From Takakia lepidozioides (Eukaryota; Streptophyta; Takakiopsida; Takakiales; Takakiaceae): 64,000 nucleotides of DNA. The translations under genes were made by a program, and so were the position numbers. Every line of letters starts with the position of its first letter. The first letter of the stretch is position 1. Location: positions 1,178,001 through 1,242,000 of the forward strand of contig CM060732.1 of the NCBI GenBank assembly GCA_030704615.1. Reading direction: 5' to 3'. Under the pieces are notes generated by a model. It had not been told where the DNA came from. It worked only from the letters and a program-made list of their open reading frames with translations, and made no database searches. Positions 11,072 through 20,575 of the stretch are shown here, one piece after another.

Positions 11072-11767
11072 TTAATGTGGCAATAACCAAAACTCTCTTC
11101 TGTAATATCTCTCGTATATGCCTGGGTTTCTTTCAAGCTTCAATGCACCCTTGGCTATACTAGAAGTCTCCGTTACCATATAACCATATGGCAAACAAGT
11201 CTGGAAAGTTGTTCTTGGTGTGAGTTTGATCCACAGAATATCCTTTGGAATCCAATTCTTTACCAGTACAAGCTCTTCATGCTTATGAGTATAAACATTC
11301 ACCTTTATTTCCTCCCAACCTTCAAACTCTACTCGCTTAATGGATAGCAATGCTATCACATAAACCAGTGTTGGTAACCAACGTGCTCTTCCTTTACAGG
11401 CCACCTGATAAATCTTTATCACTCCTTTCTCCAGACCCCATTCAGGGTCAGCATCATGCACTATTTTAAGAATGTTTTCTTTACAACCGTCTGGCAATTC
11501 CAAGAACCTCTGAAAGAATCGTTTGGACAATCTTTCCTTCTCAGTTTCACAGGGAATTTGATTCACATCAAATTCTTTAATTCTCCATCCACCATGATCC
11601 CACCAGATGCCTGTCACATCTGGTTGTTCATGACCCAGTTCCCTAGTATGGTCGCCAAATGTCGAGCAGCTTTTATTCACCCATCCCTTCGCTATCCGAG
11701 GTGGGAACTCCAAGATAGAAGAGTTGGAAATCTCTAAGCACTCAGCCCACTCAGAACAATCAGTCAT
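11072..11767 (-). CDS. Pre-gag ORF of family A (most intact copy)
   Basis: 231 codons from ATG 11,767 to TAA 11,072. The protein is hydrophilic, Trp- and Glu-rich, with TGIWWDHGGWRIKEF, a basic/aromatic run RLSKRFFQRFLELP, ACKGRARWLPTLVYVIALL and WIPKDILWIKLTPRT. I recognise no catalytic motif, zinc finger or signal peptide. It is retained upstream of gag in all three long copies, so it is a genuine component of the family and not a chance ORF. A role in regulation, packaging or translation is only conjecture. Confidence 0.7.
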   Translation of the reverse strand: MTDCSEWAECLEISNSSILEFPPRIAKGWVNKSCSTFGDHTRELGHEQPDVTGIWWDHGGWRIKEFDVNQIPCETEKERLSKRFFQRFLELPDGCKENILKIVHDADPEWGLEKGVIKIYQVACKGRARWLPTLVYVIALLSIKRVEFEGWEEIKVNVYTHKHEELVLVKNWIPKDILWIKLTPRTTFQTCLPYGYMVTETSSIAKGALKLERNPGIYERYYRREFWLLPH

Positions 11768-12285
11768 GACCTACAGCTAGTGTATTATGGGGGTGTTTCC
11801 TATTTGTACTCCTTCCCACATTCATGTTTGCGAGTTACCTTACTATCTGCAATTAAGTATCAGTTTGCTTCAGAATTCTCTCAAGTTCCATCCATTCATT
11901 CCACAGCTTCACTCAGGTCTCTCTACACAGTGTGAGTATGAAGTATGTATCAGATTAATATCTATCAAGTATCAGGCTGAAGCCATGGTGTCTCTAATCT
12001 ACTCTACATTACAATTCTACAGCTTGCATTCATCAAGTAACAACAGATCGTCACTTCTCCTACTGCGTGCTCTTCATCTTTCCATTCAGAGATGTGCTCT
12101 CCCCTCTATTTCCCAGCCCTCATGTAAGAAGTCCCCCACCAAGAAGTGATTTCCCACCTCCCCCGCCCTTCGCTTTTTTCTATCTATAAGCTGTTCTAAC
12201 CGCTTTCCTAACTAACCGTCATCCCTGTAGTACACGTTCCTTTTTCAGATGTCGTTCCCCCACCATGGTTCCTTGTCAATGATAA

Positions 12286-12556
12286 CTGCTCCCCAGCTGT
12301 GCCGAGCTGTGACTGGCTATATCAGGCTGTGGCGGGCTGTGACTGGCTGTGTCGGGCTGTGTAGGGCTGTGCGAAGCTGTGGCGGCTGTATCGGGCTGTG
12401 ACTGGCTGTGTTGGGCTGTGTCGACTGTGCGAAGCTGTGACGGATGTGTCTGACTGTGTCAGCTGTGTCGATTGTGTCGGACTGTGACGGGTTGTGTTGG
12501 ACTGTGACGGGCTGTGACGGCTGTGTCGGGCTGTGATGGACTGTGTCGGGTTGTGT
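12286..12556 (-). repeat. Short CTGTG-type tandem repeats in the family A LTR/leader, copy 2
   Basis: Degenerate units such as GGGCTGTGACGG and GGGCTGTGTCGG on the plus strand, with spacing of roughly 9-20 bases. Equivalent to the CACAGCC-type array at 30,168-30,503 in copy 3, in the opposite orientation. The same word is the seed of the 30-bp coding repeat at 4.56-4.92 kb. Confidence 0.8.
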
Positions 12557-12678
12557 ATATCCCCCCTAAAGCCTGTTGCTGTCACCCCTAAGGCTCCTGT
12601 TGGTCTCAGTCTGTGTAAAAATTAAGGGTACCCCACAGATCCCGTAAAAGCGTCTAAGTCCCAAGCAGCCCTCTAACA
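12557..12678 (-). repeat. Outer edge of family A 5' LTR, copy 2
   Basis: Minus strand starts TGTTAGAGGGC at 12,678. The segment GGACTTAGACGC...GATCTGTGGGGTACCC matches 30,058-30,160 (plus) and the 57 bases at 40,794-40,850 (minus). The TG start supports a true LTR edge. The inner end of the LTR and the primer-binding site could not be placed. Confidence 0.75.
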
Positions 12679-12954
12679 GCGTACCAAGACAAGAAAGAGT
12701 AGTAAGAAGGAAGACAAACAAAGAAGGGGGGCTACATAGAGCTAAAGAGTCTAGCAGGAAAAGAGACTGCAGCCAGAAACTACTGCCATAACTTGGAAAC
12801 AGAAAGGCACCGAGCTGAGGAGAAGAACCAAAAATCAGCTAACATCGTCATAAGAAAGCTGGGCCCTAGCCTTCCACTTCCTAAAAGATCTACAAAAGGA
12901 GAGACATCCCTGCAGGGGTCGTGCTCTTCAGCTCAAAACCAACCAATTGATCAT

Positions 12955-13200
12955 CTACCCATGCAGGTTTCTTGTAGCTATCCTTCCACAGGGAATCATA
13001 GGTAATGATCTGGAGATTGAAATCCGGCCCTCTTGGATGAATCTGTACCCACACTCTATCCCTGCTCCTTCAGCTATCCATGCCTCTGCACAAATCATGT
13101 ATACATCATTGCTTTGCTCCTAGCAGCTGACAATGACAGCCTAGAATTGTTCTAGCAAACACCCCAACCCTACTTACCATACTCGCTGACTTGCGTCTAC
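12955..13200. repeat. Dispersed 'A unit', copy 1 of 3
   Basis: About 250 bases with blocks CTATCCATGCAGG, CCACAGGGAATCA, AAATCCGGCCCTCTTGGATG and ATGCCTCTGCACAAATCATG. It recurs at 13,730-13,985 and about 15,862-16,075, each time just left of a PDF-motif fragment. It is probably the intron or 3' flank of a gene that was duplicated several times on the minus strand. No coding potential seen. 12,679-12,954 holds nothing I recognise. Confidence 0.7.
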
Positions 13201-13205
13201 TTCCA

Positions 13206-13540
13206 ACAAGCATTCACCTTTTTGCCTCGATTGTTCCACCATTGACTGGGGTCGGACCCACACTCTATCCCTGCTCCTTCACCTATCCATGCCTCTACAC
13301 AAATCCTGCATAAATCCTTGTCTTGCTGCTAGCAGCTGACAATGACAGCCTATATTTGTTCTAGGAAACAACCAACTCAACTTATCACACTAGTTCCTAT
13401 GCTCAATTGCATCTGCTACTCTCTGTAATCCAACATGCATTCACATTTTTGCCTCGATTGCCCCACCATTGACTGGGGTCAAAAAGTATTCATTCCATAG
13501 CTTATCCTCGTCTCTGTTACCTGTTTTTGGATACTTCCTA
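13206..13540 (-). pseudogene. Two OSB-like PDF-motif fragments
   Basis: Read on the minus strand, 13,432-13,540 encodes a degenerate form of GNRDEEKLWNEYF followed, out of frame, by the DPSQWW segment; 13,206-13,255 repeats only the latter part. DP.QWWDNR with a following K is the hallmark of the C-terminal PDF motif of plant organellar single-stranded-DNA-binding (OSB) proteins. Both are short, frameshifted and surrounded by repeats, so these are relics. Confidence 0.55.
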
Positions 13541-13729
13541 TTATTACATTGGTAGTATCATGTCAAAGTCACTCGAAACTATCAAAGGAACTCTAACCTG
13601 CAGAATTCAACATGAAAATTTAGGGCCAATTCTGATAAGAGGGAAAAACAAGGGTGAAATGTGTTGAAGAAGGTGCCTTCATTAGCAGTGCCTGATTTTA
13701 TCAATTGTGCCCTGCTGCTGCGGCTTCCA

Positions 13730-13985
13730 GTTGACCATCTATCCATGCAGGTTTGTTGTAGCTATTGATCCACAGGGAATCATAGGTAATCTGGAGCTTG
13801 AAATCCGGCTCTCTTGGATGAATCTGGACCCACACTCTATCCTGTTCCTTCAGCTATCCTTGCCTCTGCACAAATCATGCATACATCTTGCCTTGCTGCT
13901 AGCAGCTGACAATGACAGCTTATAAGTATTCCAGCAAACACCCCAACCCTACTTTATCATACTAGTTCATATGCTGACTTGCATC
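13730..13985. repeat. Dispersed 'A unit', copy 2 of 3
   Basis: Second copy of the unit described at 12,955, about 780 bases to the right of the first and again abutting a PDF-motif fragment. 13,541-13,729 holds a stretch (TGTCAAAGTCACTC... AACATGAAAATTTAGGGCC) that also recurs at 15,720-15,830. Confidence 0.7.
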
Positions 13986-14353
13986 TGCTTCCAACATGAA
14001 TTCACCTTTTTGCCTGGATTGTTCCACCATTGACTGGGGTCGAAAACATATTCATTCCAGAGCTTCTCCTCGTCTCTGTTAACTGTTTTTCGATACTTTC
14101 CTATCTCCGAAACCTCCATCCCGCGCCCTTGCTGTGCACATCCTACAAGCATCACGTTCCACGACACCACATCTCGTTCAGCCATAGTGTTGAAGGCTCC
14201 CTCCGCATCCTCAATGCTCCCATATTTGGCATACATGTCCACAAGGTATTGTTCAGAATCACATATGGTACAATTCCAGCTTTGGTGATGCAACCATGCA
14301 CCTCTTTGCCTTTTTCCAAGGCTGCCAGGCTTGCACACGCACTGCAAACACAC
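13967..14353 (-). pseudogene. PPR fragment joined to an OSB-like PDF motif
   Basis: 128-codon open stretch. The first half is PLS-type pentatricopeptide repeat sequence (VDMYAKYGSIEDAEGAFNTM, AERDVVSWNVMLVGCAQQG). The second half continues without a stop into NRDEEKLWNEYVFDPSQWW and a decayed DNR segment. PPR proteins bind organellar RNA and OSB proteins bind organellar ssDNA. The join could be a real fusion exon or the product of duplication. A repeated relic in an otherwise non-coding setting makes pseudogene the best call. Confidence 0.6.
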
Positions 14354-14382
14354 ACTAAAATGATGTGGTCGAGCTTCACCCC

Positions 14383-14664
14383 TTACCCCATCATTTGCTC
14401 ATAGGTATCCAAAGCCTCCATCCCGCACCCTTGTTGTGCATACCCTGCAAGCATCGCACTCCACGACACCACATCTCGTTTAGCCATAGTGTTGAACACT
14501 CCCTTGACATTGGCATATATGTCCAGAACTAGGGGATGTTCGGAATGACATCTGGTTATTAAATTCCAGGGCTGCCAGCCTTCATACACAGGCTGATCAT
14601 GCTGACCCTCCCAAGTCCCTTGTAAACGACCAAGAGGTCCATGCCCCAATGGTGACATCATCAC
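14383..14664 (-). pseudogene. PPR fragment
   Basis: Encodes FNTMAKRDVVSWSAMLAGYAQQG followed by GMEALDTYEQMMG, the end of an L/S-type PPR motif. Upstream sequence is degenerate. It lies directly right of the fragment at 13,967-14,353 and matches it in part, so it is another copy of the same exon. 14,665-15,092 holds no recognisable feature. Confidence 0.6.
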
Positions 14665-15092
14665 ATTTTAAGCTGGAATTGCTCCAAGAGTCATACTGAA
14701 CAGTATTCTATTTTTCCCCCACCTCCTTGCCCCTTGCCTTTCCCATCCTGCAACTGAAAGAGGCTCTACAAACTTCAACCAGCTAGGAATAATTTCAGCA
14801 TTTTCAGATACCTAAGTCCCCTGTCTCAAGCATAAGAGCATCAAGCTGAAAGGCCTACAAACTGAAAATCAGGTGCATATGCTCACATTATATTAAGTGG
14901 ATTGAAGGCATTAAATGCTTTTCTACACAACACCCTTGTCAGCATGTATGTTAAGTATGGTAGCTCGTGGATGCACTTGTAGTTTCCCACCCAGAGTTTA
15001 AATTTCAGTCTAGTGATGAGGGCAGGTAGGCCATTGAGATAGTCCTTAAGGTCCTTGCCCATGTCACATATTCAAAACAAGTTTAGGGAGGT

Positions 15093-15560
15093 TTAATGCC
15101 TAACTGTATTTCCACTAGACAGTGTGAGGGCATCAGAGGAGGAGAGAGAGAGAGAGAGAGACTCACCGGGGAAGGTGGTCATCATGGTACTCCAAGACAC
15201 CACATCTTGTTCAGCCATGTTGTTGAACACTCCCTTTGCATCCTTGCTACGCCTACATTTGGCATACATATTGTCCACCAGGGGAGTGTTCAGAATGACA
15301 TCTGGTACATTTGCAGCTTTGACGATGCAACCATGGACCTTTTGCCATTTTCCAGGGCTGCCAGGCTTGCACACGCATTGCAAACACACACACACGTTAT
15401 GTGGTCGGGCTTCAGTACCCCTTCCCTCATAATTTGCTCATAGGTCTCCAAAGCCTCCATCCCACTCTATGACACCACATCTCGTTCAGCCATAGTGTTG
15501 AACACTCCCTTTGCATCCTCGATGCACCCACATTTGACATACATGTCCACCAAGGCAGGG
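15093..15560 (-). pseudogene. PPR fragments (two partial copies)
   Basis: 15,395-15,165 reads KVHGCIVKAANVPDVILNTP, YAKCRRSKDAKGVFNNMAEQ and DVVSWSTM. 15,450-15,560 repeats a MYVKCGCIEDAKGVFNTMAE-like piece out of frame. A (GA)n microsatellite lies at 15,142-15,161. These are short, frameshifted duplicates of the same PPR exon as at 14.0-14.6 kb. Confidence 0.55.
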
Positions 15561-15589
15561 GCAGTGTTCAAAATGATATCTGATAATCT

Positions 15590-15700
15590 GACATGCATTC
15601 ACATTTTTGCCTCGGTTGTCCCACCATTGACTGGGGTCAGAAAAGTATTCATTCCATAGCTTCTCCTCATCTCTGTTACCTCTTTTGGATACTTTCCTGT
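15590..15700 (-). pseudogene. OSB-like PDF motif, best-preserved copy
   Basis: On the minus strand one frame reads NRDEEKLWNEYF then SDPSQWWDNRGKNVNAC without interruption. The W(N)EYF..P.QWWDNR..K pattern fits the PDF motif of OSB proteins. The exon ends near a repeat on both sides. Its flank (15,700-15,830) repeats 13,545-13,650. Confidence 0.6.
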
Positions 15701-15861
15701 TGTCACATTGGCAGTATCATGTCAAAGTCACTCCAAACTATCCCAGGTTCACTCAACCAACTAACTTGCAGAATTCAACATGAAAATTTAGGGCCAATTC
15801 TGATGAGAGGGAAAAATAGGGTGAAATGTGTTGAAAAAGGTGCCTTCATTAGCAGACCATT

Positions 15862-16075
15862 TTCTCATTAGCAGATTTCTTGTAGCTATTGATCCACAGG
15901 GAATCAGAACTAATCTTGTGTTTGAAATCCGGCCCTCTTGGATGAACCTGGACCTCTATCCCTGGTCCTTCAGCTATCCCTGTCTGTGTACAAATCATGA
16001 ATACTTGCTGCTAGCAGCTGACACTGACGGCGTGAAGTTCTTCCAGCAAACCCCAACCCTAATTATTACAGTAGT
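15862..16075. repeat. Dispersed 'A unit', copy 3 of 3
   Basis: Third, slightly shorter copy of the unit at 12,955 and 13,730. It is followed directly by the fifth PDF-motif fragment at 16,118. Confidence 0.65.
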
Positions 16076-16117
16076 TCTAATTCTAAATTGCATCTACTTC
16101 TCTCTAGTGTAGTCCAA

Positions 16118-16589
16118 CATGCACTCACCTTTTTGTCTCCATTGTCCCGCCATTGACTGGGGTCGGAAAAGTGTTCATTCCAAAGCTTCTCCTCATCTCT
16201 GTTACCTGTTTCTGGATACTTTCATGCTGCCACATCAGCAGCAACTTGTCAAAGTCACTCTAAACAACCACAGATCCACCCAACCAGCTAATATACAAAA
16301 TTCAATATGCATCTCAGGGCCGAGTCTGATGAGAGGGCAAAACAGGCTGAAATAGGTCGAAGAAGAAGGTATCCTCACCACATTGTCCTTTATCTTGTGT
16401 CATGACCCATGGAGGATTTGACCGACCATCAACCCAGAAGGACCACTTGTGTGTGCTGCTTGTATCTGTAGTCAGGTAATGTCGGATTGGTATGTGAGAT
16501 CGAACCACCACGGTGCATCTGAGCAGGCAGAGATTGAAACACGGCCTGCTAAGACCAAGCTGACTCTCCCAAGAACGGCGAGCTCGCAA
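16118..16589 (-). pseudogene. OSB-like PDF motif (two halves)
   Basis: 16,118-16,220 encodes a decayed KLWNEHF-DPSQW segment. 16,376-16,450 encodes HKWSFWVDGRSNPPWV, which fits the end of a PDF motif (FKHK...LW.dgr..P.WV). The order on the minus strand puts the second half upstream, so the parts come from different copies or were rearranged. Confidence 0.45.
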
Positions 16590-16659
16590 GAATGTTGGGA
16601 TCTTCTCCTCGTCTCCTCTCTTCCTCCTCTTCTCCTTCCTGCATCATTTGCTCAAGAGT

Positions 16660-16761
16660 AGGAAGGTCTGCAAAGCCTCCATCCCACGCCCCTGCATATC
16701 CTGCGATCATCGCGTTCCATGACACAACATCAAATAGAAGATGGTGAAACGCAGGAGACAA
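16660..16761 (-). pseudogene. Short PPR fragment
   Basis: Encodes FDVVSWNAMIAGYAGAWDGG and LEQMM, the tail of a PPR motif. It is the rightmost relic of the PPR cluster. To its right the sequence becomes AT-rich and non-coding. Confidence 0.5.
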
Positions 16762-17511
16762 AAAAACCCTAAGTCCCAGCCCGGTGTAAAGTTCGGCGGT
16801 GTAATCCTAAACCGTTAGATCTTAAATAATCTAGACCGTTAGATCCTATAAAATCTAACGATTCAAAATAATTTCCATCACATGATCTAACCTTGTACAA
16901 CCATGACCATTGCGTATTTTAATCTCATATATCTTGCGATGCTTGTTAAGCCACGTCCATCCAGGTCCAATTTATTGAACAGATATCAAATCGACACACC
17001 ATATAGGCGGATGGATGAACCCATCCATTGGATGAATTCATTAATGTATATGCCTTTTAAATGACACGTATAGTGATGTAGTCATATATATAGAGTTATG
17101 AACAATTTGCAGTAAGGGACTCATAAGTTTACATGCCATGTCATCGATGGATAAACTCATCCAATGGATGAATACATTCGTGTATGAGCTTTCAAAATGA
17201 CACGTGTAGGGATGTAGTCGTATAAATAGAGCTGTAAAACCATCTTTAGACATGGAGTCACAAGATTCCATGAAACGTCGTCCACGTGTAGTCAAACATA
17301 TCACACTAGTCATAAAACCATCCCTGTCATCATGGTCAACAATGTTTGACCAATGCTCCCTAACTTTCCGGAGTCATGCAGTGATATCCATTACTGCAAA
17401 GTGATAAAACTATGACTGCAACGCATTTCAGCGCTCTATAGTCGTATACCTAGTGTCGTTTTTATGACTCCGCCAAATCCGTAGTCCTAAAAACGCTCAT
17501 CTCTTGTAGTG
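16762..17511 (-). mobile_element. One end of a CACTA-type DNA transposon (left limit not defined)
   Basis: The minus strand starts at 17,511 with CACTACAAGAGATGAGCG, the terminal sequence typical of CACTA (CMC) elements. The next few hundred bases carry short sub-terminal motifs that recur in both orientations (GTAGTCGTATA, ATAAAAC.ATGAC, GACTACGG). I could not find the opposite end, so the left limit given here is only the start of the non-coding stretch. No transposase is encoded in this piece. Confidence 0.5.
17010..17242. repeat. Direct repeat of about 95 bases
   Basis: 17,010-17,104 and 17,146-17,242 share GATGGAT(G/A)AAC, CCA.TGGATGAAT, AAATGACACGT and GATGTAGTC.TATA.ATAGAG. The offset is about 136 bases. 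It is probably the sub-terminal repeat of the CACTA element. Confidence 0.7.
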
Positions 17512-17514
17512 GCA

Positions 17515-18482
17515 AATACAGAAAAGATGCAATGCGCGGAGCCCGTCACTGTCCGAGCTCAGGGCGGAGGCAAAGAACGCTGCAACTGGCACCCCATCCG
17601 AGTCTGTTTTGAGCCAGGTATGTTTTGAAGTCCGGTTTCCATTCATGAATCTGTTGTTGTACTAAGATTTGGTGGGTATGTGGGTCCCCCATGGTACACG
17701 AGGGGTGTTATACCAAACCCAGCCATCTCCGAATGCCTGAAATCCCGTGCATTCGGCCTCTTCTTCTGGTTTTCAACAGTACGGGTGGGTGTTTGTATGC
17801 GCAGGGAGCAGAGAACTCAATGGCAGCCCGCATCGGGGCCCTAGAGAGGCTTGCGGCTCTCTCTGCGGAGCGGGAGAGGGGTATGGAAGCACAGCTGAAG
17901 AAGATAGTGGAACTCATGATGGGGCAAAAAGGGGGTGTGACGGGTGGCAGTATGGAAGACCCCCCTGCTGCGACCATTGTACCTGACAAGGAGGAAGTAA
18001 TTGTAGTGGGTATGGATGTGACCGAGGTCCAGCCTATTGTTGATGATATTCACAGTGGGAGGCAAGGTCCGCTCGTTGAAGGGGGAGAGGTCCAGCAAGT
18101 TGGTGGGGATGACATGGACGATGGGGGGGTCATTGCTGATGATGGGGGGAAAGGGGAAGCTGTAGGGGGAGAGGGTGGTAGTTTGCCTGGTCTAGGCTGC
18201 AGGGGGGACCGAAACATTGCCCTCCGGGGTGACTGTTGTCTCCCAACACACTGAGGTGAGACCCTGTGACACCCCTTCAAAAGCTCCTTTCATTGAAAAG
18301 TCAAAACTAATTATTCTAGACCTGAACGGGATCCTGTGCCACTCTATTCCTAACTTTCAGCTCAACCTGAGGCGTCATTGGCCATGGGTATTGACCACCA
18401 ACAAGTATGTTTTCCCAAGGCCCCAGGTCTGCAAGTTTTTAAACCTTCTATTCCGATATTTCTACGTTGGGATATGGTCATG
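17515..18482 (+). pseudogene. FCP1/NIF phosphatase-like gene, 5' part, cut by a retrotransposon
   Basis: Two exons fit. Exon 1 ends ELRAEAKNAATGTPSESVLSQ (17,617) before GTATGT. Exon 2 starts at 17,805 after ...TATGCGCAG and reads on in phase (GAENSMAARIGALERLAAL), giving a coiled coil and an acidic Gly-rich linker. Near 18,200 the frame must shift by one base at a G-run to reach KLIILDLNGILCHSI, then VFPRPQVCKFLN and FYVGIWSC. DLNG(I/T/L)L fits the catalytic DxDx(T/V)-type motif of FCP1/NIF HAD phosphatases with the second Asp replaced (DLNG), as in some plant homologues. The gene stops at 18,483, where a chromovirus LTR begins inside the domain. Confidence 0.6.
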
Positions 18483-20083
18483 TGTCGCACACCTCACTTC
18501 GGTAAGCTCCCCCTCAAGTCATAGTTACTCGCTTTGATGCGCGCGCCTGACTCCCAACCTGGCCACCGGGCCAACTTGGAGCTTCGGCTGCTCACCGGGG
18601 CATAACGGTCCCCCTTTGTTCTCCCAAAGAACCCTCCACCGATTTGGAACCAGCGGGAATTCCCTTTGGTAGTTGGCAGTCCGAAACAGCTCCCCACTCT
18701 TTGGTCGCTTTCCGGCTCGTCGCTTACTCACTAGTTTTTGGTCACCAACGGGCTTGCACCGTTCTCGGGGTTACTACTCCCCCTATATATACTTCTGTAG
18801 CTGTCCGCGGGGGTTTCACAACCAGCCATGCCATTTTATGGCGAACCACCACGAAAACCCTCGACTCCCGGTGATGAGTCGCGGTGAGTCTTGGCCCACT
18901 CACCACGGCCCCTATGGACCGTGATGAGTCCCAAGACTCCCCACGACTCCCACCACGAGGTCTCCGCCCCCATGGTGAGTCCTATGCCACCCCCACTAAG
19001 TCCCGCTAAGCTACCACCACCCCTTGTGGAGCCACCCCCACCGCAACCCGGTGTGCGGGGCTCCACCTAGTGAGCGCCTCCGCTTCCCTGAGTGCCTTGG
19101 GCACTCAAGGGTGCTTCAGCCCCCCCATACCTATCGCTGCTGCTGCCCCCACCACAGGGGCAGCCCCTCATGTGTCCCGACCCCCTGCCCTCAAGGCAAA
19201 GGGCCGCGACACACACCCCTACCAACAGGGAGTCGATGTCCTCATTGACTTGTCCATTTTGTAGAAACGAACATCCAAGTTGTGGCGTCCCACATCAAGG
19301 AGTTTGTTTCCGTACCATGGCGTCCCATGGCAAAGAACCAAACCCCACACTTGACTCTACTCTCCACTAGCTAGTTCGGCCGACTTCCTCCAAGTCCCGG
19401 CCAGGGGTGGAGCCTCTCAAGCTCCTCCCAGTGCACTCTTCTTGGCCTTCTTTAAGGTCAAGGAACGATCCTCCCCGAGGATCGAATCGCCTTATTGCAA
19501 TAACATTGCTTGCAATCGCTCATGATGCCGCTTTTGGCATCACTTTGAGCAAGGGTTCACCTCGAACCCGCTTTGACTAGGAAGATAACCTTGAACCAAC
19601 CGTGCGCCCCAATCACTACAATTGGGTCCGTCTTGGAATGCTGCCCTGAGGTACGGGAACACGTCGAAGCCGCACTACGACTTCGTCCCGAGGCTACACG
19701 ATTATAGTACGTGAACGGAAGCACATAGCTTCCGCGTTAGCCCGCACTACAAGGCAACCACCTCGGTAGCGCAGTTATAGTACGCGCACGCGCCAGGTGC
19801 GCACTAGCACGTGAACTCCCAAAGAAGGCGCATGTTTCCTTGCCCCTTGGATGGGAGTCACCCGATTTTGGCACTGCGCAAACACACGATTAACCCAATT
19901 TACCTCTCCCACTTTTGTAAGCTAGCATGCATTCTACACACTAGCCAACCACGCCATGCATCATCATTCCAAACAAAATAGGACACACAACATTTGGAAC
20001 CCATTTACTTTATAACAAATTTTTGTACAATACAAGTTTTTGCAATCGGATTCCTGAGCTAGCTAAGCCGGGCTAAGCATGCA
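18483..20083 (-). repeat. 3' LTR of chromovirus copy 1 (about 1.6 kb)
   Basis: The minus strand begins TGCATGCTTAGCCCGG right after the polypurine tract and ends ...GTGCGACA at 18,483. The 18,483 end equals the LTR end next to the primer-binding site of copy 2 (44,764). Parts recur at 44,764-45,491 and 52,270-53,186. A possible TATA-like run (CCTATATATAC on the plus strand, 18,781) lies within it, but transcription would run on the minus strand. Confidence 0.8.
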
Positions 20084-20096
20084 TTTCCTCCCCCAC
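20084..20096 (-). other. Polypurine tract of chromovirus copy 1
   Basis: The minus strand reads GTGGGGGAGGAAA immediately before the LTR start TGCATG. A purine run at this position primes plus-strand DNA synthesis in LTR retroelements. Confidence 0.75.
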
Positions 20097-20117
20097 GCTC
20101 CAAGGTTGATGTCCCCA

Positions 20118-20432
20118 TCAACGCTTCTTTCGCTTTTGAGGTCGCCCTTCGAAAACTGCAACCGCCTCGGATGCGTTTCCCATTTCTGAGGCACGCACCC
20201 AAGATGCCTCCGCATGATGATAGCCCTTCCATTTGACGAGATACTTCGTTTCTCGGTTTTTGAACCTCCTCGACTTAAGTACTGCCTCCACCTCGTACTC
20301 AGGTTCATTTTCATGATCCAACAACACAGGTGGCGGACGCAACACCCACGCAATACGACCTCCAGCTTCCCCCCTACCAACACTTCCATGCAGCTGACAC
20401 TCTCTACTATGTGGAGCAGCACCATCGGCCAA
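20118..20432 (-). pseudogene. Chromodomain of chromovirus copy 1
   Basis: Encodes EYEVEAVLKSRRFKNRETKYLVKWKG then WVRASEM, a chromodomain of the kind fused to the C-terminus of chromoviral integrases, where it targets integration to marked chromatin. It is separated from the integrase ORF (ending 20,576) by about 140 bases in which the frame is lost. KRKKR at the end may be a basic tail. Confidence 0.8.
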
Positions 20433-20575
20433 TGGTTTGGCTCGAGGATTATGGCTGCTACTTATGATGGCTATGGTTTCAGCAGGCTCCCCACAACATT
20501 CTGGTATAAATTTTCCTACCCCCAGCCCGATCTGCTGCCAGGTAACTCGTATTCATACCTCTTCTCCCTGCCTCC

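Larger units (their letters stand above)
3304..12678 (-). mobile_element. Ty3 retrotransposon family A, copy 2 (minus strand, 3' truncated)
   Basis: Reading right to left: LTR edge at 12,678 (TGTTAGAGG on the minus strand), tandem CTGTG-type repeats, leader, pre-gag ORF, gag, protease, RT, RNase H, integrase, and a post-integrase ORF cut at 3,304. The LTR edge matches 30,058 (copy 3) and 40,850 (copy 4). The pol frame carries several stops and one small deletion near 7,100, so this copy is dead. FLDD in RT and LIDGGSG in protease recall the plant OTA (Tat/Athila) clade; that placement is from memory and untested. The 3' LTR is missing, replaced by copy 1 in inverted orientation. Confidence 0.85.

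Noticed and set aside
12286-12556. Possible telomeric or centromeric satellite
   Set aside because: Short degenerate repeat lying at the same place within the LTR/leader of two retrotransposon copies.
15142-15161. (GA)n run as a regulatory GAGA site
   Set aside because: Simple microsatellite within a decayed PPR exon region; no promoter context.
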